From positions 1 through 43,167 of the forward strand of contig CAAFVW010000143.1 of NCBI GenBank assembly GCA_900766575.1: a DNA stretch of 43,167 bases, written 5' to 3'. The position numbers were made by a program, and so were the translations under genes. The notes beneath the pieces are model-generated. The model did not search any database. It saw only the letters and a program-made list of their open reading frames with translations, and was not told the DNA's origin. Source of the DNA: Lachnospiraceae bacterium (GTDB lineage Bacteria; Bacillota; Clostridia; Lachnospirales; Lachnospiraceae). Positions 18,423 to 26,300 of this stretch are shown here, in pieces (the first letter of the stretch is position 1; each line of letters opens with the position of its first letter).

Positions 18423-18563
18423 ATGAAGAGTGTATATGAGAGTATCATGACTGGCTTAAAAGAAGCTATAAAAGATGAGAAAACAAAAGATAAGAAATTA
18501 AGCAGGAGACAAGTGACAAGCATGTGCGAATTGTTTGACCAATATTGGAGAAAAAGATATTGA
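18423..18563 (+). pseudogene. Chimeric scrap: HigA-like antitoxin start joined to Rpn tail
   Basis: The 46-residue frame begins MKSVYESIMTGLKEAIKDEK and continues KKLSRRQVTS. This resembles the N-terminus of HigA-type XRE antitoxins common in Lachnospiraceae, recalled from memory. Instead of the expected helix-turn-helix domain it runs into MCELFDQYWRKRY, a second copy of the Rpn segment encoded at 18202-18230. Twenty-three bases are identical between the copies (beginning at 18199 and 18519). No convincing ribosome binding site precedes it and no toxin gene is adjacent. It looks like recombination debris. Confidence 0.5.
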
Positions 18564-18597
18564 CTTTTATTTCTTACTATGCTAAATATATACTATA

Positions 18598-18614
18598 CCT
18601 ACTGGAACAGTAGG
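18598..18614 (+). promoter_or_regulatory. Small perfect hairpin ahead of the PLP enzyme gene
   Basis: CCTACTG-GAA-CAGTAGG forms a 7-bp stem with a 3-nt loop, 72 nt before the start of the trans-sulfuration gene. It could be an operator or leader hairpin. No SAM riboswitch or T-box signature was found in this leader. Confidence 0.35.
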
Positions 18615-18685
18615 AATATAAAATATGGTATCAAATCCGGAGGCTTTTGACCACGACATTATACATAGCATAGGAGGAGAAAAAG

Positions 18686-19825
18686 ATGGCATTTGCAGCA
18701 GAGACCATATGTGTCCAGGGAAGTAATGAGAGAAAGGATCAATTTGGCGCCATCAGCATGCCCATTTATCAGAATGCGGCGTATGCGCATCCGGGACTGG
18801 GGAAGAGCACAGGATATGACTATTCCCGTTGCACCAATCCTACCAGAGATGAGGTGCAGAAGACAGTAGCCCTGTTGGAGCAGGGAACAGGAGCACTGGC
18901 ATTTTCTACCGGTATGGCAGCGATTACCGCAATGATGGAAATCTTTTCTCCGGGAGATCATCTTCTTGCTACGGATGATCTGTATGGCGGTACTTTAAGA
19001 TTGTGGAACATGATCAGCCACAAGAACGGAATTTCTGTAGATTGTGTTGACACATCCAATGTGGACACCGTGAAAGCGGCGCTGCGTCCGGAGACGAAGG
19101 CTATCTATCTGGAGACTCCGTCCAATCCCATGATGAAAGTGGCCGATATTCAGGCAATCGCAGATCTTGCGCATGAGAACGGATGCATCCTGATTGTGGA
19201 TAATACATTTTTATCCCCTTATTTTCAGAAGCCCCTTACTTTAGGCGCGGATATTGTAGTACATAGCGGTACGAAATATCTGGAAGGACACAATGATACA
19301 CTGTCCGGTTTCCTGGTTGTGAAGGATGATGCATTATATCAGCAGCTTTATAACATTTACAAGACTACAGGAGCCTGCCTGTCTGCGTTTGACAGCTGGC
19401 TGATGCTTCGTGGCATTAAGACACTGGCAGTCCGTATGGAGCAGCATCAGAAAAATGCCCTGGCGATTGCACACTGGCTGGAACAGAGACCGGAAGTGGA
19501 GAAGGTATATTATATCGGTCTGGATTCGAGACCGGATAAGGCGCTGATCGACAGACAGTGTAGCGGATACGGCGGAATGATCTCATTCCGGTTGAATTCC
19601 CCGGAAAAAGCTGTTAAAATCTTGGAGAGTGTTAAGCTGATCCGTTTTGCGGAGAGTCTGGGAGGCGTGGAAAGTCTTTTGACTTATCCGATGAAGCAGA
19701 CCCATGCAGATGTACCGGTAGAGGTGCGGGAAGCTTTGGGAGTGGATGAGAAGCTTTTGAGAATGTCCGTAGGTATTGAAAATATTGATGATCTGCTGGC
19801 AGATTTAGAGCAGGCCTTTGCTTAG
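18686..19825 (+). CDS. Trans-sulfuration PLP enzyme (cystathionine gamma-synthase/lyase family)
   Basis: This 379-residue fold-type I PLP enzyme belongs to the Cys/Met metabolism family. Visible markers are YDYSRCTNPTR (substrate and phosphate binding), FSTGMAAI, DDLYGGTLRL, YLETPSNP, the PLP-aspartate in ILIVDNTF, and the Schiff-base lysine Lys197 in VHSGTKYLEGHND. The C-terminal SLGGVESLLTYP and LLRMSVGIEN complete the family signature. It would form or cleave cystathionine using activated homoserine or cysteine. Sequence alone does not separate gamma-synthase, gamma-lyase and beta-lyase. A strong GGAGGA ribosome binding site precedes the ATG. The neighbouring PatB/MalY lyase makes a gamma-synthase role attractive: the pair would make homocysteine from cysteine. 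Confidence 0.9.
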   Translation: MAFAAETICVQGSNERKDQFGAISMPIYQNAAYAHPGLGKSTGYDYSRCTNPTRDEVQKTVALLEQGTGALAFSTGMAAITAMMEIFSPGDHLLATDDLYGGTLRLWNMISHKNGISVDCVDTSNVDTVKAALRPETKAIYLETPSNPMMKVADIQAIADLAHENGCILIVDNTFLSPYFQKPLTLGADIVVHSGTKYLEGHNDTLSGFLVVKDDALYQQLYNIYKTTGACLSAFDSWLMLRGIKTLAVRMEQHQKNALAIAHWLEQRPEVEKVYYIGLDSRPDKALIDRQCSGYGGMISFRLNSPEKAVKILESVKLIRFAESLGGVESLLTYPMKQTHADVPVEVREALGVDEKLLRMSVGIENIDDLLADLEQAFA

Positions 19826-20052
19826 TGTGGGTGTAACCTGGTATACATAGTAGTTCAGCCAGCTGCATTGAAGATTCCACAGGATGACGCATCGGAAAGC
19901 ATCGAGATAAGATATGCAGGGTGCTTTCAAACGGAAGAAATTGTAGGATGGCTGATGAAAAGGATTATGTCGTAAATTAATGTAGATTATGGTCTGTATG
20001 GGACGGAAGTGCTTGAAAATTTGCAGATTTTGAGAAAGGTATGGTTAGCTGT

Positions 20053-21312
20053 ATGACTACATACAATTTTGATGAAATTATAAATCGTAAGGGAACAAAC
20101 TGCCTGAAATATGATTTTGCGGTGGAGAGAGGAAAGCCGGCGGATGTGCTGCCTTTGTGGGTGGCGGATATGGATTTCCCGGTATCCGAAGAGATCTCGA
20201 AAAGTCTTCATGCTGCGGTAGAACATGGAATCTACGGCTATACCCAGCCAAAGGATGCTTATTACAATGCTGTGATGAACTGGATGGAGAGGAATCATAA
20301 TTGGAAGACAAAGCGGGAATGGATCGTGAAGACTCCGGGTGTGGTATTTGCTCTCGGCGCAGCGGTGAAGGCATTTACTGATCCGGGAGATGCGGTATTG
20401 ATTCAAAATCCGGTTTATTATCCGTTTACTAATATTATCCGTGACAATGACCGGAAAGTAGTAGATAATACGTTGGTATATCATCCGGTTACGGAGCGGA
20501 CGGTAGTGTCAGTAACGACAGATGATGCTTCCGAACAGCAGATTCACAACGTTGGTACTGTCAGTCCGGCATATCAGATGGATTTCGATGACTTTGAACG
20601 CAAGATAGAACAGGAACATGTAAAACTCTTCATTCTGTGCAATCCTCACAACCCGGTAGGCAGAGTGTGGACGGTAGAGGAACTGCAGAAGCTGGGAGAG
20701 ATCTGCCTGCGCCATCATGTGATCGTGGTCAGCGATGAAATTCACCACGATTTTGTCTATCCCGGTTACGAGCATACAGTGTTCGCCAACGTAGATCCCC
20801 GTTTTGCGGAGTTTACCGTGACCTGTACGGCACCTAGCAAGACATTTAATCTGGCCGGTTTACAGATCTCCAACATTTTTATCCCGAATGAAAATCTCCG
20901 TAAGGCATTCAAAACAGAGATTGACAAGACAGGTTACGATGAACCTAATGCATTGGGAGTTGTGGCATGTGAGGCAGCATACCGTGCCGGAGAGGAATGG
21001 CTGGATCAGTTGAGAGCCTATCTGCTTCAGAATCTGAATTTCCTGCGGATTTATCTGCAGGAAAAGCTTCCGAAGATCCATCTGGTGGAGCCGGAAGGTA
21101 CTTATCTGGTATGGCTGGATTGCAGTGAACTGGGCATTTCCGGCGAGAAACTGGATCAGTTTATTGTGGAAAAAGCGGGACTCTGGCTGGACGGCGGCTC
21201 GATGTTCGGTCCCAGCGGAGTGAATTTCCAGCGTGTGAACATTGCATGTCCCAGAGCTACTCTGGAACTGGCGCTGGACAAGCTGAAGACTGCGGTAGAT
21301 AGTTTGAAATGA
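20053..21312 (+). CDS. PatB/MalY-type C-S lyase (cystathionine beta-lyase)
   Basis: This is a 419-residue fold-type I aminotransferase-like lyase. Markers include LPLWVADMDFPV, GIYGYTQP, PGVVFALGAAVKAF, NPHNPVGRVW, VVSDEIHHDF, and the Schiff-base lysine Lys263 in APSKTFNLAGLQ. These define the MalY/PatB group, which cleaves cystathionine and related thioethers to homocysteine or thiols, pyruvate and ammonia. About 25 residues near position 150-172 (VVSVTTDDASEQQIHNVG) look like an insertion relative to the usual ~390-residue enzyme. Homology supports MTTYNFDEI at 20053. The in-frame ATG at 20041 is only 2 nt from AGAAAGG, so the exact start is uncertain. It lies 227 nt after the trans-sulfuration enzyme, in the same direction. 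Confidence 0.9.
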   Translation: MTTYNFDEIINRKGTNCLKYDFAVERGKPADVLPLWVADMDFPVSEEISKSLHAAVEHGIYGYTQPKDAYYNAVMNWMERNHNWKTKREWIVKTPGVVFALGAAVKAFTDPGDAVLIQNPVYYPFTNIIRDNDRKVVDNTLVYHPVTERTVVSVTTDDASEQQIHNVGTVSPAYQMDFDDFERKIEQEHVKLFILCNPHNPVGRVWTVEELQKLGEICLRHHVIVVSDEIHHDFVYPGYEHTVFANVDPRFAEFTVTCTAPSKTFNLAGLQISNIFIPNENLRKAFKTEIDKTGYDEPNALGVVACEAAYRAGEEWLDQLRAYLLQNLNFLRIYLQEKLPKIHLVEPEGTYLVWLDCSELGISGEKLDQFIVEKAGLWLDGGSMFGPSGVNFQRVNIACPRATLELALDKLKTAVDSLK

Positions 21313-21477
21313 GGATTGAAGTGAAATTTCAAAAGAGTGTTTCGGAGCATCATGTATGTTGACAGATTCATATGACCGATCCGGAACAGGATAATATTGC
21401 CGGATATATGGTATATTTTTACATTCTTGTCCATATACTGTAACATATCAGGCCATTCATGATAGATTATGATAGTT

Positions 21478-21534
21478 CCTGCGGAACCTGTGATCCCTGA
21501 TGAATGGTCATGCTTTTTCGGATCACGCGGCAGG
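21478..21534 (+). promoter_or_regulatory. Imperfect inverted repeat upstream of the small coiled-coil gene
   Basis: An outer arm pair CCTGC/GCAGG (21478-21482, 21530-21534) encloses GTGATCC/GGATCAC (21490-21496, 21520-21526). No T-run follows. The 275-nt gap 21313-21587 otherwise shows only a weak promoter candidate (TTGCCG 21397, 17-bp spacer, TACATT 21420). Confidence 0.3.
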
Positions 21535-21587
21535 AAGCTTGATCCGCAGATCCATAGGATTGCCATCAGGAAAGGAGCACACAGTAT

Positions 21588-21827
21588 ATGCCAAGAGGAC
21601 AGAGAAAATCCCTGGAGGAAAAGATCCAGGCGAAGCAGGAGTTGATCAATGCGTTAAACATTCGCATAGAATCAGAACAGCGTGAGCTGGAGGAATTGTT
21701 TGAACAGAAGAGGCGAAAGGAACTGGAAGCGGTGAACGACATCATCGAAGATGCTGGCCTGGCACCGGAGGAAGTCACGGAAGTCTTACAACAGTATATT
21801 GAGAGCCGCAGAGTAAACGCATCATAA
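21588..21827 (+). CDS. Small coiled-coil protein of unknown function
   Basis: The 79-residue product begins MPRGQRKSLEEKIQAKQEL and is almost wholly helical and charged. A coiled coil spans about residues 7-50 (INALNIRIESEQRELEELFEQKRRKEL). A short C-terminal helical hairpin follows, with the turn AGLAPEEVTEVLQQYI. There is no signal peptide, cysteine or membrane segment. AAAGGAG lies upstream of the ATG and a strong terminator follows directly, so it is probably a monocistronic, real gene. I believe similar short proteins are common in Lachnospiraceae, but I know no function. The basic N-terminus could contact nucleic acid, which is speculation. Confidence 0.72.
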   Translation: MPRGQRKSLEEKIQAKQELINALNIRIESEQRELEELFEQKRRKELEAVNDIIEDAGLAPEEVTEVLQQYIESRRVNAS

Positions 21828-21849
21828 TAGCATATTGTGGTTTCATCGG

Positions 21850-21875
21850 AAGGACCGGACGAACCGGTCCTTTTT
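21850..21875 (+). terminator. Intrinsic terminator after the small coiled-coil gene
   Basis: A perfect 9-bp stem AAGGACCGG/CCGGTCCTT (21850-21858, 21864-21872) with a 5-nt loop is followed by TTT. It lies 22 nt after the stop codon. Confidence 0.85.
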
Positions 21876-21907
21876 ACGTATGGAAAATGTGTTCCCATAC
21901 GTAAAAA
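21871..21907. repeat. 13-bp perfect inverted repeat overlapping the terminator tail
   Basis: TTTTTACGTATGG (21871-21883) and CCATACGTAAAAA (21895-21907) are exact reverse complements separated by 11 nt. The left arm uses the T-run of the terminator, so the two RNA hairpins cannot form fully together. It could also be a protein-binding site, since TACGTA is itself palindromic. Confidence 0.6.
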
Positions 21908-21987
21908 CGTCCCGTATGCATTACGATGCAAGGGATCAAGCTGCTAATTACCCTTAATAAGAAATAGAGCCAATGTCAAGAGAATTT

Positions 21988-22040
21988 TTATGTAGGAAAT
22001 TATGTAGGGAATTATGCAAGAAATTATGTAGGAAATTATG
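21988..22040. repeat. 12-bp tandem repeat, four units plus a partial
   Basis: Units of TTATGTAGGAAA start at 21988, 22000, 22012 and 22024, with a partial TTATG at 22036. Units 1 and 4 are identical, unit 2 has one change and unit 3 has two. The array ends 3 nt from the stop codon of the minus-strand gene. A 12-bp unit preserves reading frame, but the array lies outside the coding sequence. Confidence 0.8.
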
Positions 22041-22043
22041 GAT

Positions 22044-22838
22044 TTAGAGGAAATATTGCGTAATGATCTGCTGTACCTGATCTGTGGAAATGGGGCACTT
22101 GCTTGTCTCATAAGTGGTGATCAGCTGTATGGATGGGAAGATTCCGTTATAGCAGTAGGTTTTTAACTTATTGCAGGCAGTATCACAATAAGGCGCATTA
22201 TCCATCATGCCGAAATGCTCCCAGTAGAAGATTTTACTCGTAACCGGATGCATAATCGTAAAATCCGGATAAGCTGTGAATTCTTTTAACGACAGCGCCG
22301 CTTCGTATCGATAGGGAATATGGTTGGTATAGAGCAGATTCGCAATGATGACTTCTGATTTTGAACGGACTTTATGCCCGGCCAGCGTAGTATGGATCAG
22401 ATGCTCTGGATGAGAAGAATTGGTTTCATAGCTTTCCGCGCACCATTGCTGCGCAGACACAGGAAGCTTGTCCTTCGCAAAATAGCCTTGCAGTAATGGG
22501 TAATAAGGGGAGGAGTCGGCCAACAAGTCAGTAGCCTTTTCTCTTGGAAGTGTGGAGGATAATTTCTTTTGATATGTTTCAATAAATGCTATTTCTTCTG
22601 AAATTTCACGCAGCATAAGCTCGTAGTATTTCTTTAATGCAAGAGCTTGCGCCAGTTCCTTTTGAGATTTCTGAAGATACTTTCTAGTACCGTCCTTCAG
22701 ATAGAACCAACTGGTATAACCTGATTTGCTAACTGTGCAGGAAAGATTTCCTTTAGGCAATTTGCGGATTTTCTCGAGAAGAATATTTCTTTTTGTAAAT
22801 AGGCATTCTTTGTATTTGAGTAATTCGGTATTGTTGAT
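22044..22838 (-). CDS. PD-(D/E)XK nuclease-like protein of unknown function, apparent AUC/AUU start
   Basis: The frame encodes an N-terminal helical region and a C-terminal domain with a PD-(D/E)XK-like arrangement: VRSKSEVIIANLL (acidic residue), FTAYPDFTIM (PD) and FYWEHFGMM, in the E-x-H position expected for the third motif. The nearest standard start is TTG at 22760. However, a perfect AAGGAGG at 22846-22852 sits 7 nt before an in-frame ATC at 22838 (4 nt before ATT 22841), with an in-frame TAA just upstream. The N-terminus from there (INNTELLKYKECLF) is coding-like, so a non-AUG start at 22838 is preferred, giving 264 residues. An ATG lost by mutation is the alternative. The protein has no obvious partner gene and its own strong promoter. 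Confidence 0.7.
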   Translation of the reverse strand: MNNTELLKYKECLFTKRNILLEKIRKLPKGNLSCTVSKSGYTSWFYLKDGTRKYLQKSQKELAQALALKKYYELMLREISEEIAFIETYQKKLSSTLPREKATDLLADSSPYYPLLQGYFAKDKLPVSAQQWCAESYETNSSHPEHLIHTTLAGHKVRSKSEVIIANLLYTNHIPYRYEAALSLKEFTAYPDFTIMHPVTSKIFYWEHFGMMDNAPYCDTACNKLKTYCYNGIFPSIQLITTYETSKCPISTDQVQQIITQYFL

Positions 22839-22845
22839 AATATGA

Positions 22846-22852
22846 CCTCCTT
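22846..22852 (-). promoter_or_regulatory. Strong ribosome binding site lacking a standard start codon
   Basis: AAGGAGG on the minus strand, spaced 4 nt from ATT 22841 and 7 nt from ATC 22838. There is no in-frame ATG, GTG or TTG until TTG 22760, about 85 nt further on. Confidence 0.7.
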
Positions 22853-22926
22853 AAATAATGAAAACAGGGATTAACTGAAAGAATTTTCATAGGAATTTAA
22901 GAACAAAAGAAACTATGAATATGCTC

Positions 22927-22955
22927 ATTATAACTTGAACAATAAGAGACGTCAA
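22927..22955 (-). promoter_or_regulatory. Promoter of the PD-(D/E)XK-like gene
   Basis: On the minus strand, TTGACG (22950-22955) and TATAAT (22927-22932) are separated by exactly 17 bp. The transcript would start near 22920, giving a leader of about 80 nt. Confidence 0.82.
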
Positions 22956-23221
22956 GGCGGAAAACATCAAATCTTTTTTGAAAAGTGCTTAAAATCCTTC
23001 AAAATAGTAAAAAATCAACGGGGTGAAAGGCACTATTTTTGAGAAAGGTATTTAAATCAGCAGAAAAATAAAAAAATTTGAAGATTTTAGTGATTTTTTT
23101 TACTAAAACCGTTGTTTATATGATTATAAGAAAAAGCATGTCACGAAGAAACAAAATAAAAAAGGAGAAGCAGTTTAATATCCCCCTGTGCTGAGGATAA
23201 GCTTAAATGGAAGAAAATAAA
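22956..23221. other. AT-rich intergenic stretch without a recognisable gene
   Basis: This very AT-rich segment lies behind the promoter of one minus-strand gene and beyond the terminator of another. It holds a 7-bp inverted repeat TTTTAGT/ACTAAAA (23085-23091, 23102-23108). An 18-codon ATG frame at 23138 (MSRRNKIKKEKQ...) has no ribosome binding site. I see nothing I would call a gene. Confidence 0.5.
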
Positions 23222-23262
23222 ACACCCGCAGCAGGGATTCTGCGAATCCCTGCTGCGGGTGT
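23222..23262 (-). terminator. Long intrinsic terminator of the dehydratase activase gene
   Basis: A perfect 19-bp stem (23222-23240 with 23244-23262) closes on a 3-nt loop. On the minus strand it is followed by TTTTATTTT. It lies about 110 nt after the stop at 23376. No T-run follows on the + strand. Confidence 0.88.
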
Positions 23263-23375
23263 AGCTTGCCTTATGACGGTGCTATCGACTGGATAGGCTA
23301 CTTTCTGCATGTACCTCGTAAGTGCCACATCCGGCACCGTGCCGCCATTACCGCCACATATCAAAAATAGTTTCT

Positions 23376-26300
23376 TTATTCCAAAACCCCGCCCTTTTTC
23401 AGATTCTTCTGGGCGGTGGAGAGCATCAGCTTGATTCGGTTGAGCTGGTTGACCTCGCTGGCGCCGGGATCGTAGTCGATGGCCACGATGTTAGAGGAAG
23501 GATATGCCTTCCTGAGGGCCTTGATAACACCCTTGCCTACGACGTGGTTCGGCAGGCAGCCGAAGGGCTGGGTACATACGATGTTCGGTACACCTTCCTT
23601 GATCAGTTCGACCATCTCACCGGTCAGGAACCAACCCTCACCGGTCTGGTTGCCGATGGATACGATCGGTTCTGCATAAGACACGATCTTGTAGATGCTG
23701 GTAGGCGGATCAAAGTGCTTGCTTTCTTCAAAGGCCTTCACGGCAGAACCGCGGAGGATATGCTCAATGGCCCAGATGCCGAGAGCGGAGATCTTTGCAG
23801 TCTTTTTGCTTGTGCCCAGATGCTCAGCCTTGTAAATCTGGTTGTAGAAACAGTAGAGCATGAAGTCCAACAGATCAGGAACCACAGCTTCCGCACCTTC
23901 ACTTTCCAACAGTTCTACCAGATGATTGTTGCCGGCAGGAGAGAACTTCACGAGGATCTCGCCGACTACGCCGACACGGGGCTTCTTGATATCCAGTACC
24001 GGAATCGCATCGAAATCACGAATGATCTCAGCACACATCTTGCGGAACTTCGGAATGCTGATATGCTTGGCAGATACGAATTTCTGTACCCTGGCAAGCC
24101 ATTCTTTGTGTAACGCATCCACAGAACCCGGCGTTGCTTCATAAGGACGCATACGATAGACGCAGCGCATGAAGATATCACCGAATTCGGCACCTACAGC
24201 AGCACGCAGGATCAGGTCTGCATTCAGGTGGAATCCGGGGTTGCTCTCGATACCCGCGAGGTTCAGAGAGATAACGGGGATCTGTTCCATATCTGCTTTC
24301 TTCAAGGCACGGCGGATGAAGCCGATATAGTTCGTCGCACGGCATCCGCCACCGGTCTGACTCATGATAATGGCGGTCTTGTTCAGGTCATATTTGCCGG
24401 ACAGCAGAGCTTCCATGATCTGTCCGACTACCAGCAGGGAAGGATAGCAGGCATCGTTATTAACATATTTCAGGCCGACATCTACAGAGTGCTTGTTATC
24501 GTTATCCAACACTACGAAATTATAACCGCAGGCATTGAATGCAGGCTGCAGAATCTCAAAGTGGATCGGGGACATCTGCGGACAGATGATGGTGTAGTCC
24601 TTACGCATCTCTTCGGTAAACGCTACCTTCTCAATAGCGGAAGAACGGATATTGCGGTGCTTGCCCATCTTTTCCCGTACACGGATCGCGGATAACAGGG
24701 AACGGATACGGATACGTGCCGCACCGAGGTTGTTGACTTCATCGATCTTTAAGCAGGTATAAATCTTGTCGGAGCCGGAGAGGATATCGTTCACCTGATC
24801 GGTGGTAACGGCATCCAGACCGCAGCCGAAGGAATTCAGCTGGATCAGATCCAGATTCTCTACTGTCTTCACATAGCTTGCGGCAGCGTACAGTCTGGAG
24901 TGATACATCCACTGGTCAGATACAATGAGAGGACGTTCCGGCTTCGCCAGATGGGAGATGGAATCCTCCGTCAGCACGGCCAGGTCGTAGGAGGTGATCA
25001 GTTCGGGAATACCGTGGTTGATCTCCGGGTCTACGTGATAAGGACGACCTGCCAGCACGATGCCACGCTTACCGGTCTGTCTTAAATATTCCAGGGTTTC
25101 TTCGCCCTTTTTCTCCATATCATGACGGGCATTCGCCAGTTCTTTCCAACCTTTTTCACAGGCAGCTGCAATCTCGGATGCAGGAATTTCTTTGAATTCT
25201 TTGGTCAGAGCATCGGTTACCGTACCCAGATCACGGAAGGACAGGAACGGATTCCGGAAAGTAATCTCTCCGCCGGCGATTTCCTCCACGTTATTCTTGA
25301 TATTCTCGGAATAAGAAGTAACGATGGGGCAGTTGTAATGGTTGTTTGCATCCTCAAACTCGTTGCGCTCATAGAACAGCGCAGGGTAGAAGATGAACTT
25401 GATGCCCTGACGGATCAGCCAGGTCACATGACCGTGAGCCAGTTTCGCCGGGTAACACTCGGATTCGCTGGGGATGGACTCAATGCCGAGCTCGTAGATC
25501 TTACGATTGGAACTGGGAGAGAGCACCACGCGATAGCCCAGTTCGGTGAAGAAGGTGAACCAGAACGGATAGTCCTCGTACATATTCAACACTCGGGGAA
25601 TACCGACTACACCTCTGGGGGCTTTGTCCACATCTAGAGATTCATAAGAGAACAGTCTATGTAATTTATATTCGTAAAGGTTCGGTACGTTATGTGCATT
25701 TTTCTGACCGCCGATACCGCGTTCACAGCGGTTGCCGGAGATAAACTGACGGCCGCCGGAGAATTTATTGATGGTCAGACGACAGTTATTGGTACAGCCC
25801 TTACATTTTGCCATACTGGTCTCGAACTGGAGATCACAGATCTTCTGATAATCCAGCATTGTGGTGACATAACCGTCCTCGTAATGTTCTCTGGCGATCA
25901 GAGCGGCACCGAAAGCACCCATGATACCGGCAATATCGGGACGAATGGCTTCACAGTTCGCAATCTTTTCAAAGCTGCGCAGAACGGCATCGTTGTAGAA
26001 AGTACCGCCCTGTACCACGATATTTTTACCCAGTTCGGAGGCATCGGACACCTTGATTACCTTAAATAATGCGTTCTTGATAACAGAGTAAGCAAGTCCT
26101 GCGGAAATATCCGCTACAGAGGCGCCTTCCTTCTGGGCCTGTTTTACTTTGGAATTCATGAATACGGTACAGCGGGTTCCCAGGTCGATGGGATGCTCTG
26201 CAAAAAGAGCGGCCTGTGCAAAATCCTGAACTGTATAATTCAGGGACTTTGCAAAAGTCTCAATAAAGGAACCGCATCCGGAGGAACATGCCTCATTCAA

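Noticed and set aside
18566..18685. A SAM (S-box) riboswitch ahead of the trans-sulfuration enzyme
   Set aside because: The leader is only about 100 nt and shows just one small hairpin, with no S-box conserved segments.
20041..20052. ATG 20041 as the start of the C-S lyase
   Set aside because: It is only 2 nt from the AGAAAGG site, and the extra residues MVSC precede the conserved N-terminus. Not fully excluded.
21988..22040. A CRISPR array
   Set aside because: The units are 12 bp, directly adjacent without spacers, and no cas genes are present.
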